Source: a virus. Taken from it: a DNA stretch of 33,200 nt. The notes beneath the pieces are model-generated. The model did no database searches. It was not told the DNA's origin and saw nothing but the letters and a program-made list of their open reading frames with translations. Both the position numbers and the translations under genes were made by a program. The DNA lies in the IMG/VR virus record IMGVR_UViG_3300036804_000090, positions 1 through 33,200 of that record, one strand, 5' to 3'. Positions 1 to 7,047 of this stretch are shown one piece after another. Within the stretch, counting starts at the first letter, position 1. Every line of letters begins with the position of its first letter.

Positions 1-18
1 CGGTGGTCGCCGTATCAT
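1..18. other. Illumina P5 adapter remnant
   Basis: The 18 bases are the exact reverse complement of ATGATACGGCGACCACCG, part of the Illumina P5 flow-cell adapter. The phage sequence starts at base 19, where it becomes identical to the right end of the window. These bases are a sequencing artefact and should not be annotated as biology. Confidence 0.95.
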
Positions 19-144
19 CGACCCCAGCCCGGGGTCCGATCCTGGGCAGCGATCCGGGCGATAGTCGCCTGGATCTCTGAGGCGTAACGATCCATCACTG
101 GGCCCCTTCTCTATCGGTCCTGCTTCCCGGTCCCTGCCCGAACT
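19..144. repeat. Terminal overlap, left copy (circular assembly)
   Basis: Bases 19-144 match 33075-33200 exactly (126 bp). The stretch contains the start and first codons of the repressor-like gene, whose full copy lies at 32429-33154. The left copy is cut off by the adapter, so it is not a second gene. The simplest reading is an assembly overlap from a circular or circularly permuted genome, giving a unit of 33,056 bp. Confidence 0.93.
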
Positions 145-218
145 AGCCCGCGCGGTCGGCAACAATAACCCAGGCATTCATAGCTCTCGACGATTGCGAC
201 CTAGTCCTGCAACCTCTA
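96..218. promoter_or_regulatory. Divergent immunity (repressor/Cro) control region
   Basis: This gap separates the repressor-like gene (reading left; its start is at 95 in this copy and 33151 in the full copy) from the Cro-like gene (reading right from 219). Short related words TTGCG, TGCAA and GGCAA recur in it and could be operator half-sites. No convincing -35/-10 pair could be assigned. Its role as a lysis-lysogeny switch is inferred from the two divergent XRE-type genes. Confidence 0.55.
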
Positions 219-223
219 TTGCA
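208..223. promoter_or_regulatory. Palindromic operator candidate over the cro start
   Basis: TGCAACCTCTATTGCA is a perfect inverted repeat, TGCAA-N6-TTGCA. It covers the TTG start at 219 and lies just before an alternative GTG at 225. A dyad of this size suits a dimeric HTH repressor, and its position would block the Cro-like gene directly. The site is seen; binding is inferred. Confidence 0.45.
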
Positions 224-470
224 AGTGAGCCCGGGGCCTGAAGGTAAACCCGAGCCTGAGTTTCGGTATCGACTCGGGCTTCGGATCAGAACGCGCCGTG
301 ACGAGCTCGGACTGAGTCAGTCCGGGCTGGCGCATCGACTGCCCGGCGCCGTCGACGGCGGGACCATCTCGCGCTGGGAGCTGGGGAAGTCCTTCCCGGA
401 GTATCGGAGCCTCGTCGCGCTCGCCGCGGCGCTGGAGCTCACCGAGGAGGAGCTGCTCTCCGGCCGGTGA
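219..470 (+). CDS. Cro-like XRE-family HTH regulator
   Basis: An 83-residue protein with one Cro/CI-type helix-turn-helix over about residues 20-75. The pattern runs LRIRTRRDELGLSQSGLAHRL, then a short GAVDGGTISRWE recognition-helix region, then a helix with LVALAAALELTEEELL. It most likely binds DNA in the immunity region and opposes the repressor on the other strand. The start is uncertain: TTG at 219 lies inside a palindrome, GTG at 225 is an alternative, and neither has a Shine-Dalgarno sequence, so a leaderless message is possible. The HTH resembles that at the C-terminus of the 32429-33154 protein, so the two may recognise related sites. Confidence 0.8.
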   Translation: MQVSPGPEGKPEPEFRYRLGLRIRTRRDELGLSQSGLAHRLPGAVDGGTISRWELGKSFPEYRSLVALAAALELTEEELLSGR

Positions 471-475
471 GCGGT

Positions 476-493
476 CCGGGGCGGTCGCCCCGG
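476..493. terminator. Hairpin between convergent cro and lysis genes
   Basis: CCGGGGC-GGTC-GCCCCGG forms a perfect 7-bp stem with a 4-base loop just after the cro stop (470). The late operon ends facing it at 557. There is no good T-tract on either side, so it is a possible bidirectional terminator, called mainly from position. Confidence 0.35.
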
Positions 494-556
494 TTAGAGA
501 GCGACCGCCTGGGCCAACGGATGCCGGGGTTCCGGTATTTCCCGGCGCGGCCGACC

Positions 557-1021
557 CTACTCCTGGCCGTCGACGTCCTGGTCAGGCTCGACGCCTGGGC
601 CTGGGTCGTCATAGCCCGGCTCGTCCTCGAAGGGCGTCTCGGGCTCGGGCTCGGGGTCGGGCTCGGGGTCGGGCTGGGGGTCGGGTCCGGGCTCTGGGTC
701 GGGCCCAGGCTCGGGGGTCTGCGGATCGTCGGTCATTGCGCTCCCTGGGTAGGTCGCCGGGATCTCAATCTCGGCGATCGTTTGGGCCTGCTTCCACCAG
801 GCCGTGAGGTTGGTCATCCATTTAGCGTGTGAGAGGTAGGTCAGCCCGGCGCCGATCGCGAAGGTCAGCCCGTCGGTGATCGCCTTCGCGGTCTGGTCGG
901 AGCCGAGCCCTGCTTTTCCGAGGAGCCCGAAGTGATTATCCAGCCAGACCGCGATCGCCCCGGCGACGATCGCGACCGGCCCGGCGAGCCACTGGACGAG
1001 CCGCTCGTAGGGGATTCTCAC
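557..1021 (-). CDS. Putative holin with proline-rich tail
   Basis: Starting at the GTG that overlaps the preceding lysin stop (GTGA), the protein has 154 residues. Two hydrophobic segments are visible: LVQWLAGPVAIVAGAIAVWL near the N-terminus and AITDGLTFAIGAGLTYL in the middle. This fits a small two-span holin that opens the membrane to lysins. The last third is an acidic, proline-rich repeat (PEPGPDPEPGPDPQP and similar). Longer N-terminal extensions are open but would overlap the lysin heavily, so they were not chosen. It is the last gene of the late operon. A second holin-like gene lies at 3277-3525, so which one sets lysis timing is unknown. Confidence 0.6.
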   Translation of the reverse strand: MRIPYERLVQWLAGPVAIVAGAIAVWLDNHFGLLGKAGLGSDQTAKAITDGLTFAIGAGLTYLSHAKWMTNLTAWWKQAQTIAEIEIPATYPGSAMTDDPQTPEPGPDPEPGPDPQPDPEPDPEPEPETPFEDEPGYDDPGPGVEPDQDVDGQE

Positions 1022-1662
1022 TTCCCGCCCCCTCCCGGCTTGCCGAGGCTGTACCAGGAGGCGTTCTTCTTGCCCTTGACCGCCCCGGCCCAGCCGCCGT
1101 TCTTTGCCTGCCAGGCGTGCCACACCTCGCCGTTCTTCGCCTCGACGAACACTTCAAAGCGCCCGTCTTTCATCGTCCCTAGAACTATTGCCATCGGTTC
1201 GATCTCCTTCGGTAGGTCGGGGACCGTCAGCGGTGGCGCCGGTGGCGCCGCGTTGCCGAACGGTCCGGGGTCCGGGCCAGACCAGATACCGGCCCGATAT
1301 TTGAGGTGCCACCATTCGCTCGGGGCGTCTGACCAGTCCTTCGCCCAGCCGTATTTGCGGCCGATCCGGTCGACCATCGAGCGCATCGAGGTAGTCGCCA
1401 GGTCGACCGCGAGGCCCCAGCCGTGGTTAGAGGTGCCGGGGCGGGCGGCGAGGTTCCCCCGGCCCGATAGGTAGAGGTTGTAAAGCTCGACCTGCTCGGC
1501 GTAGCTTCGATATGACGACCGCGAGCCGGTCGGCCGGAGCTCCAGCCCGGCGGCCCTGGCCTCGACGTTTAGCGCGTTCCAGGACGCCGCGGCGTTGCGC
1601 TCCAGCCGCCCGTATGCGATCGGGGCGAGCTCGGCGGCGGGTAGCTGGCCGTTGGCCGCCAT
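1018..1662 (-). CDS. Endolysin: M15 (VanY-like) peptidase with lectin-like repeat
   Basis: A 214-residue protein starting at the ATG that overlaps the previous stop (TGATG). The N-terminal domain carries the zinc D,D/L,D-peptidase motif SNHGWGLAVDL (His80, Asp87) and the third ligand in EWWHLKY (His119), the M15/VanY pattern. It should cut the peptide stems of peptidoglycan. From about residue 152 a repeat with DGRFEVFVEAKNGEVWHAW and ending in SLGKPGG resembles PLL/DUF346-type beta-propeller lectin repeats, and a similar repeat ends the next lysin. It is one of three adjacent lysins. An upstream extension in the same frame is open but overlaps the GH19 gene, so it was rejected. Confidence 0.85.
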   Translation of the reverse strand: MAANGQLPAAELAPIAYGRLERNAAASWNALNVEARAAGLELRPTGSRSSYRSYAEQVELYNLYLSGRGNLAARPGTSNHGWGLAVDLATTSMRSMVDRIGRKYGWAKDWSDAPSEWWHLKYRAGIWSGPDPGPFGNAAPPAPPLTVPDLPKEIEPMAIVLGTMKDGRFEVFVEAKNGEVWHAWQAKNGGWAGAVKGKKNASWYSLGKPGGGGK

Positions 1663-2381
1663 CAGCCGCCAGGCTTCCCGAGGGATGACCAGGTCGCCCA
1701 GCCGCCGCCGGGCAGGTTCCAGCGGTGCAGGATCTCGCCGCTGCTGGTCTCGATGAACAGCTCGTGACGGCCGTCGGGCATCGTCCCGACCGCGACCCGG
1801 TCCTCGGGCGGGGGTGGCGGCGGCTTGGGTGCCGGTGGCGGCTGGGCGGCGCCGAGGATCACCCTGGCGCCGAGCGCCCGGCATCGCTCGTATCGCTGCT
1901 GACGGTCGGTCAGGCCGTTGGTCCCGCCGTTGATCCGGCGGGTGGCGGCGAGGACGTCGGCGGTGTCAGAGATCGGGTTCAGGCCGTGCGTTGCCCACCA
2001 CCAGGCGCTCACCCGGAAGGCGTGCCTTGGGTCGGCGGCCATCGGCGGGTTTGAGACCAGCGGGAGCCCGAGCGCGTTCCCGGCCGAGGTGTAGTTCGCG
2101 CGGCCGGTGAGCTGGATCGGCCCGCGGCCCTTGAAGCGCACCCCGTCGCCGGGCTGGGTGTTGCCGAGATCCCGGCGGCCCTCATAGGCCGCGCCGGAGG
2201 CGATCTCCTCGAAGTAGCGCAGGCTGACTGACTCGTGACCGACTTGGGCGAGCCACATCCGCGAGCGGAGCTCGGTCGAGATCTGAAACTCCCACATCGC
2301 GGCTTCCATCGGCGGGAGGTAGCTCGTCGCCCGCGGCCGGTCCAGGCCAGGCATCGCGGCGAGCAGGGTCTCGATGTTCAC
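1662..2381 (-). CDS. Endolysin: GH19 glycosidase with lectin-like repeat
   Basis: A 239-residue protein whose GTG start overlaps the amidase stop (GTGA). The catalytic domain shows the GH19 chitinase/lysozyme signature FKGRGPIQLTGRANY (about 83-97) and an upstream GHESVSLRYFEE segment with the likely acid Glu50. It should cleave peptidoglycan glycan strands. A proline linker (PPPAPKPPPPPP) leads to a C-terminal repeat, GTMPDGRHELFIETSSGEIL and onward, ending SLGKPGG. That repeat is close to the one on the M15 lysin and is probably a cell-wall-binding unit. Confidence 0.87.
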   Translation of the reverse strand: MNIETLLAAMPGLDRPRATSYLPPMEAAMWEFQISTELRSRMWLAQVGHESVSLRYFEEIASGAAYEGRRDLGNTQPGDGVRFKGRGPIQLTGRANYTSAGNALGLPLVSNPPMAADPRHAFRVSAWWWATHGLNPISDTADVLAATRRINGGTNGLTDRQQRYERCRALGARVILGAAQPPPAPKPPPPPPEDRVAVGTMPDGRHELFIETSSGEILHRWNLPGGGWATWSSLGKPGG

Positions 2382-3280
2382 GGCGCCGGGGCGAGCGTCA
2401 CGAGGCCCGCGATCTGATTCTGGCTCGCGCCGTTCCAGGCGGTCGCGCCGCGACGCTGCCAGGAGTAGGCGGTCGAGCCGTCATCCAGGGCGACGAATAG
2501 GTGCAGGGTTCCGTTGCTTGCGACCGAGGCGCTGACGCCGCGGATCGTGCGGCCGCTGGGCGCGTCGGCGAACCGGCGCATCCCCGCGGGCCCTTTGCCC
2601 TGGGCGCCGCCGTTCCAGGTGGTCTGACCCTGGCGCTGCCAGGTGTACCAGACCGTTCGTCGTCCCGGCCCGACCGTGAATACGTGCAGGCTTCCGTTAG
2701 CCGCGACTGCGGACGTAACCATCTCGTCGACCTCCTCGGTCGGTGGGGGTGGGGGTTGTGCTGGTGGGGTCGGTGTGGCCGCGGGCATTCCCGCCTGGAC
2801 CCAGGCGATCAGTTGCGGGCCGGGGCAGGCGGTCGCGAAGTCGCGGCCGTGCCACCACTGCTGGAGGCGCCGCCCGGCGACGACGCCGAGCCAGTCATAC
2901 AGTGCCCGCGTCGAGGTCTTAGCGGCGTCGGAGATCGGGGCGATCGCAGCCCCGGACCCGGTCGCTGGCTGGAGCACACATACCCCCCAGCCGTCGGTAT
3001 TGCGCGGCGGTGAGTGAATCCCGCGAACGTCCCGGCCGCATCCCTCATAGATCGCCCCGGACATCCCTACCAGATAGTTGTAACCCGGGCCGATCGCCCA
3101 CCCTTGATTGCGGTGGATCCGTTCGATTGAGCGGCAGGCGGCGGCCTCGTCGGTGACGTTCATTACGGGCCAGTGGACAACGAAATAGCGGCGGGTCGAC
3201 GGTGCGACGGCTCGGCCGCTGGGGATCGAGGTGGCGGCGCCCCATTCGCGCCGGGTGACGATGCGCGGTTGCGCGCTCAT
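2378..3280 (-). CDS. Endolysin: N-acetylmuramoyl-L-alanine amidase with lectin-like repeats
   Basis: A 300-residue protein. The N-terminal 160 residues form an Amidase_2/PGRP domain: the zinc ligands fit His36 (FVVHWP), His144 and Cys152 (HGRDFATACPGP), with REWGA near the start and GYNYLVG in the middle. It should cut the amide bond between muramic acid and the stem peptide. A proline linker (about 167-178) is followed by two lectin-like repeats, NGSLHVFTVGPGRRTVWYTW and NGTLHLFVALDDGSTAYSW, related to those of the two lysins downstream. ATG overlaps the holin-like stop (ATGA). Confidence 0.88.
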   Translation of the reverse strand: MSAQPRIVTRREWGAATSIPSGRAVAPSTRRYFVVHWPVMNVTDEAAACRSIERIHRNQGWAIGPGYNYLVGMSGAIYEGCGRDVRGIHSPPRNTDGWGVCVLQPATGSGAAIAPISDAAKTSTRALYDWLGVVAGRRLQQWWHGRDFATACPGPQLIAWVQAGMPAATPTPPAQPPPPPTEEVDEMVTSAVAANGSLHVFTVGPGRRTVWYTWQRQGQTTWNGGAQGKGPAGMRRFADAPSGRTIRGVSASVASNGTLHLFVALDDGSTAYSWQRRGATAWNGASQNQIAGLVTLAPAP

Positions 3281-3525
3281 TCTGGGTTCGCTCCCTTCGG
3301 TGGGTCGGTAGAGGTCGGCTCGGGCGGGTCGGGTCGAGGCGGTGAGCGGACGCCGAGGTAGGTCGCGACGGCGCCGACCGCGGCCCCGGCGATCGTCGAT
3401 AGGAGGCTGATCTCCTCGGTTGTGACGGCCCCGGGTGTCAGCTCGGCGGTGATGAACCCGGCGACGAGCGCGATCGTCACGCCGAGCGCGAGGACCAGAG
3501 CGACAAGCCCGTGCCAGTCCCGCAT
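3277..3525 (-). CDS. Putative two-span holin
   Basis: 82 residues with two hydrophobic helices, LVALVLALGVTIALVAGFI and STIAGAAVGAVATYLGV, and a charged proline-rich tail (RSPPRPDPPEPTSTDPP). Size and layout are those of a class II holin. It sits directly before three lysins and begins immediately after the stop of the preceding small gene. With the 557-1021 protein it could form a holin/antiholin pair; this is inferred. Confidence 0.65.
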   Translation of the reverse strand: MRDWHGLVALVLALGVTIALVAGFITAELTPGAVTTEEISLLSTIAGAAVGAVATYLGVRSPPRPDPPEPTSTDPPKGANPE

Positions 3526-3720
3526 CTAGGCCGACTCGGGCGCCCGGGGTGGCGACGTGCTCGGCGTCAGCCCGGGCGGGATCTGGACGGGATCAGGTAG
3601 GGCGTTGACGGAGAGGACTCCCTCCTGCTCCTCGGGCGTGAGTCCCCAGTTCCCGACCCGGGCGAATAGCGCGTCGACGTCGACGGCGTTGGCGCGGAGC
3701 ATCACGGTATAGGTGTGCAA
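3526..3720 (-). CDS. Small hypothetical protein before the lysis cassette
   Basis: 64 residues, TTG start with an upstream GAGAGGGG Shine-Dalgarno. The N-terminal half is compact (TVMLRANAVDVDALFARVGN) and the C-terminal half is proline-rich. It lies between the fibre gene and the holin and abuts the holin start. No family is recognised; a small tail or lysis accessory protein is possible. Confidence 0.55.
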   Translation of the reverse strand: MHTYTVMLRANAVDVDALFARVGNWGLTPEEQEGVLSVNALPDPVQIPPGLTPSTSPPRAPESA

Positions 3721-3732
3721 TTTGGGCCCCTC

Positions 3733-4680
3733 TCAGAATTTGATTACGTAGTTCATGGCGACGAACGGCGGCATGTTGTTATGGGCGGCGTTGCCGCCCT
3801 GCGGGGAGGACGTCGAGGAGTCCGTCGTGGCTCGCGCCGAGATCCCCTGGCCCGATCCGCCGACCCAGTTCCAGTTGAAGTTCGGCGCGTTGCTGACCGT
3901 CAGGAAGTCGAAGTCGCCCCAGCCCGGGCCGTGGAAGTGGGGGTGATCGTGGAATGGCATCTCGGCGATCGACAGGACGTGCCATTCCGCGCCGCCGATC
4001 GCGCCCGGGCCCCTGCTCGGGCTGGCGCCGAGCGCCACCCGGTCGCCCAGGTTGGGCAAGTTGAAAGTGGTTGCGCCGTCCCCGGCGCCATAGGTGCCGC
4101 CGATCGCGGCGAACAGCGCGGCGAACTGGACGCGGGAGATCGCCGCGCCGTTGCAGAGCAGCCAGCCGACCGGGGCGACGGGCCGGGCGGTCAGCTTGAT
4201 ATCGCCGACGTCGACCCCGGCGCTGACGGCGGGACGGCGGTCGACGATGTCGCCGGAGCTGAGGACCGCGGCGCCGCCGCGGACCAGGATCGCGCAGATC
4301 GGGATCGTTCCAGCGGCCGGGACTGGCGAGACCGGGCTGGCGCTCGGGGCGCCCGCCTGGGCCTGCCAGGTCCAGCCGGGATCATCGCCGTCGCTGACGG
4401 TGGCGGCGATGAGGTCGATCCGGTCCTGGCCGACCGGCGGGGCGGTGTCGATCGCGATCCGCTCGGGGGCGTCGGATGCGCAGAGCCAGGCCCCGAGCGA
4501 AGCCTCGGCGGCGGGGATGACGACGACCCCGGCCTCGATCTGAATTTGCATCGACTCGGGGACGACCGCCGCTGCCATTCCGCGGACCCCGCCGTCGGGC
4601 CAGATCGTGCGGATCAGTTGCCGGTCAGTGGCGGCGGGATAGGCGCCGTTCTGAGACCAGAGGGGGGTTAGTCGGGTCAC
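3733..4680 (-). CDS. Tail fibre with phage Tail Collar domain
   Basis: A 315-residue protein, GTG start. Residues about 159-218 form a classic Tail_Collar (microcystin-dependent protein) domain: GDIKLTARPVAPVGWLLCNG, then FNLPNLGDRVALG. Before it is a region resembling fibre shafts or attachment modules. After it come a His-rich segment (PFHDHPHFHG), perhaps metal-coordinating as in trimeric fibre tips, and a Gly/Asn/Ser-rich end. It probably contacts the host surface. It sits at the end of the tail genes, before lysis. Confidence 0.85.
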   Translation of the reverse strand: MTRLTPLWSQNGAYPAATDRQLIRTIWPDGGVRGMAAAVVPESMQIQIEAGVVVIPAAEASLGAWLCASDAPERIAIDTAPPVGQDRIDLIAATVSDGDDPGWTWQAQAGAPSASPVSPVPAAGTIPICAILVRGGAAVLSSGDIVDRRPAVSAGVDVGDIKLTARPVAPVGWLLCNGAAISRVQFAALFAAIGGTYGAGDGATTFNLPNLGDRVALGASPSRGPGAIGGAEWHVLSIAEMPFHDHPHFHGPGWGDFDFLTVSNAPNFNWNWVGGSGQGISARATTDSSTSSPQGGNAAHNNMPPFVAMNYVIKF

Positions 4681-4685
4681 GGCGT

Positions 4686-5915
4686 CTATCTCCTCTCCAG
4701 CGCCTTTAGACGCTGGTCGCTAGCGGTGAACAGCCCGGAGAACATCGCCTCGGGGCGGACGACCTCGATCTCGACGTTCTCCTCGCCGTCGTCGCCGATA
4801 TCCCAGGTGCGGGCGACGACCCGGACCCAGGTATCGACGTGCAGGCGCCCGGACTCGATCCGCAGGCGGACGGTGTCGCCGACATCGAGAAGGTCGGGCG
4901 AGTAGACCCCGGGGACGACGACCAGGCTGTAGCTCGGGAGCAGGATCGACGCCTCCAGGGTTCCGGCGGCCTGCTCGATCAGCGTCGACTGGACGGTCAC
5001 GTCGGCGGCTGAGAGGCTTTGCATCCAGACTCCGGCGGGGTTAGTGATGATGTCCCCGGCGGTCGGGACCCAGACCTCGCCGTAGAGCTGGGGCTCGTCC
5101 TCCTCGGACTGGCCGATCACCCGGACATAGTTGGCGAAGGTGTCGGAGGAGACTGACCGGCTCAGCGAGGCGACGGTCGAGCCGAACTCCAGGATCCAGC
5201 CGTCGATCAGGCGGCCCTGGTAGGGGTAGAAGATCCGCAGGTGGTCGTTGACCTCGAAGTCAGAGCCGGGGACGGGGCGGCAGTCGAAGTCGAAGCCGTC
5301 GATCACGTTTGAGAGGTTCCCGAGCGCCTCCAGGCAATTTGTCCCCTCGACGTAGGAGCGGTCCCGGAGGCGGCCGCTCGGGTCGCGGGGGCCGCCCGCC
5401 GGGTTGCAGTAGGTCATCGCCAGCGGCAGGTATGAGCCGAGGCCGAACGGAACGCCGCCGGAGGTCGTCAGGTCGGAGGCGCCGCGGGCCAGGAGCCAGG
5501 CGGCGATCGCGTCCTGCTCGGCCTGAAGGAAGTCGAGCGGCAGGGTCAGCCAGCGCCGATCGAGGATCCCGAGCGCGTCCTCGGCGGTGAATGTGACGGT
5601 GTGCCGCTGCTCGGAGAGGGTGTCCTGGGTGGCGGTGATCGTCCCGCGCATCATCTCCTGGTCGCGGCCGGTTGACTCATCCCAGCGCCAGATCCGGACC
5701 TCGTGCTCCAGCTCGCGGATCATCAGCGCGCCGGGGGCGTGGCCGTCGAGGACGAACGTAAACCGGGACGGCTTGCCGATGGTCTGCTCCAGCCGTCGGG
5801 AGCGGGCGTCGAGCTCGGCGAGCACCAGCGCGGTTTGCTCCTGGCGGACCTGGTCAAACAAACGTTCGGCGAGCATTACTCGCCAGCGGCCGCGGCCTGG
5901 GGGAATGCTCACCAT
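4686..5915 (-). CDS. Minor tail protein (Gp37-like)
   Basis: A 409-residue protein beginning with ATG at 5915, or GTG at 5912, which would give the usual GTGA overlap. Its layout resembles siphovirus ReqiPepy6 Gp37-like minor tail proteins: an early FTFVLDGHAPGALMIRELEH segment, an AEDALGILDRRWL segment, a central tail-hub-like region and a beta-rich C-terminus with TVRLRIESGRLHVDTWVRVV. It likely builds the tail tip after the distal tail protein and before the fibre. Confidence 0.72.
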   Translation of the reverse strand: MVSIPPGRGRWRVMLAERLFDQVRQEQTALVLAELDARSRRLEQTIGKPSRFTFVLDGHAPGALMIRELEHEVRIWRWDESTGRDQEMMRGTITATQDTLSEQRHTVTFTAEDALGILDRRWLTLPLDFLQAEQDAIAAWLLARGASDLTTSGGVPFGLGSYLPLAMTYCNPAGGPRDPSGRLRDRSYVEGTNCLEALGNLSNVIDGFDFDCRPVPGSDFEVNDHLRIFYPYQGRLIDGWILEFGSTVASLSRSVSSDTFANYVRVIGQSEEDEPQLYGEVWVPTAGDIITNPAGVWMQSLSAADVTVQSTLIEQAAGTLEASILLPSYSLVVVPGVYSPDLLDVGDTVRLRIESGRLHVDTWVRVVARTWDIGDDGEENVEIEVVRPEAMFSGLFTASDQRLKALERR

Positions 5916-6151
5916 TGGACCGGGTCCTCGCTGACCCTGGCGGTCCAGTCCGTCGGCGGGATCGCCCCAGCAGCCTCAGCCTCGATCTGACGCTTAGACG
6001 CCTCGGCCTCGTCCCCGAGCTCGTCCCCGAGCTCGTCGCGCGGCGCGCGCCAGTGGGCGGCCCAGGCGCGGGCGTCGTCGAGGGTCGGGAACGGTCCGGC
6101 GATGAACGCCCGGCGGGCCTGCCTGGAGCTGAGCTCGACCCAGCCGCTCAT
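5909..6151 (-). CDS. Small tail-region protein of unknown function
   Basis: 80 residues between two minor tail genes, overlapping the upstream gene by ATGA and the downstream start by 4-7 bases. It has an FPTLDDARAWAAHWRA stretch typical of small DNA- or protein-binding folds, and a duplicated ELGDELGDE acidic segment. It may be a tail accessory protein; no family is recognised. Confidence 0.6.
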   Translation of the reverse strand: MSGWVELSSRQARRAFIAGPFPTLDDARAWAAHWRAPRDELGDELGDEAEASKRQIEAEAAGAIPPTDWTARVSEDPVQW

Positions 6152-7047
6152 GCCGCCAGGAACCCTTCGCGCCAGGTGACGACCGCCTGGGTGATCTGAG
6201 AGGTCGAGGAGCCGAGCAGCGCGACGGTCCAGGTGTAGCCGGACTCCAGCACCGGCCAGGTGCTCTCAGACCAGTCGACGCGGCCCTCCAGCCGGGCGCC
6301 GGTGTCCTCGACGACCTGGCGGGCCGCGCCGTTGATCTCGACCCAGTGCCCGGCCTCGACGCGGAACGCCTCGTCGAACGCGAAGCGGATCACGACCTCG
6401 ACGGGGTCCTCGATCGTCAGGTGCTTAGTCAGGATGACCGCCGGGGCGGTGATCGGCCCGTGGATCCGGATCCGGGGGCGGGCTGGCACGTCCCCGGCGA
6501 CGATGACGACGGCCGACTCGCCGAAGATCCCCCCGGCGGGATAGACACGATCGAACGTCAGGTCATACCTGCGGCCGGTCATCAGGTCGGTCTCGGGTCG
6601 GCCGACCGCGGTCCGGGTCGCAGGGTCATAGGCGACCGGGTCCGGCGCGACCCAGCCGAGATGAATCTCACGGCCTGACGGCGGGCCCATCGGCGCGGCG
6701 GAGTCGGCGGCGCGGAGGGTCAGCATCCGCTCGGAGCGATCGGCGGTGTCGAGGATCCAGTGCAGCTCGGGGCGGCCGCCGGGCCAGGTGAACGGGCCGA
6801 ATAGCCGGGCGATGTCGTCGATCTTGACCCCGCCGCCAGGCCAGGCGCGGATCACGGCGGTGACGACCCGGGAACCGGCCAGGCGGGTCCGGTCGTTTAC
6901 CCCGTCGCGGTCCGGGTTGTTATCGACGACCTCGCGGACCTCGGGGTAGCCGATGTCCAGCTCGGTCATCACATACCCGGCGACCGGGTCGTCGAGGTTC
7001 AGGCGGCGGCCGCCGAGGATCAGCCAGGCCTGGCGAGCGCGTGCCAT
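6148..7047 (-). CDS. Minor tail protein (distal-tail-like)
   Basis: 299 residues, directly after the tape measure gene (TGATG overlap), the usual place of the Dit/distal tail protein. The N-terminal segment (AWLILGGRRLNLDDPVAGYV, then YPEVREVV) resembles actinophage minor tail proteins that cap the tube. A beta-rich C-terminal half includes RIHGPITAPAVIL, as in Dit galectin-like insertions. The role in joining the tail tube to the tip is inferred from position. Confidence 0.72.
   Translation of the reverse strand: MARARQAWLILGGRRLNLDDPVAGYVMTELDIGYPEVREVVDNNPDRDGVNDRTRLAGSRVVTAVIRAWPGGGVKIDDIARLFGPFTWPGGRPELHWILDTADRSERMLTLRAADSAAPMGPPSGREIHLGWVAPDPVAYDPATRTAVGRPETDLMTGRRYDLTFDRVYPAGGIFGESAVVIVAGDVPARPRIRIHGPITAPAVILTKHLTIEDPVEVVIRFAFDEAFRVEAGHWVEINGAARQVVEDTGARLEGRVDWSESTWPVLESGYTWTVALLGSSTSQITQAVVTWREGFLAA

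Noticed and set aside
640-715. Non-coding tandem repeat of CTCGGGGTCGGG type
   Set aside because: It codes the Pro-Glu/Asp tail of the holin-like protein in frame.
3715-4671. Long plus-strand open frame opposite the collar-domain fibre gene
   Set aside because: Codon-shadow typical of GC-rich DNA; the minus-strand protein has a recognisable Tail Collar domain and the plus frame is low-complexity Arg/Gly/Asp.
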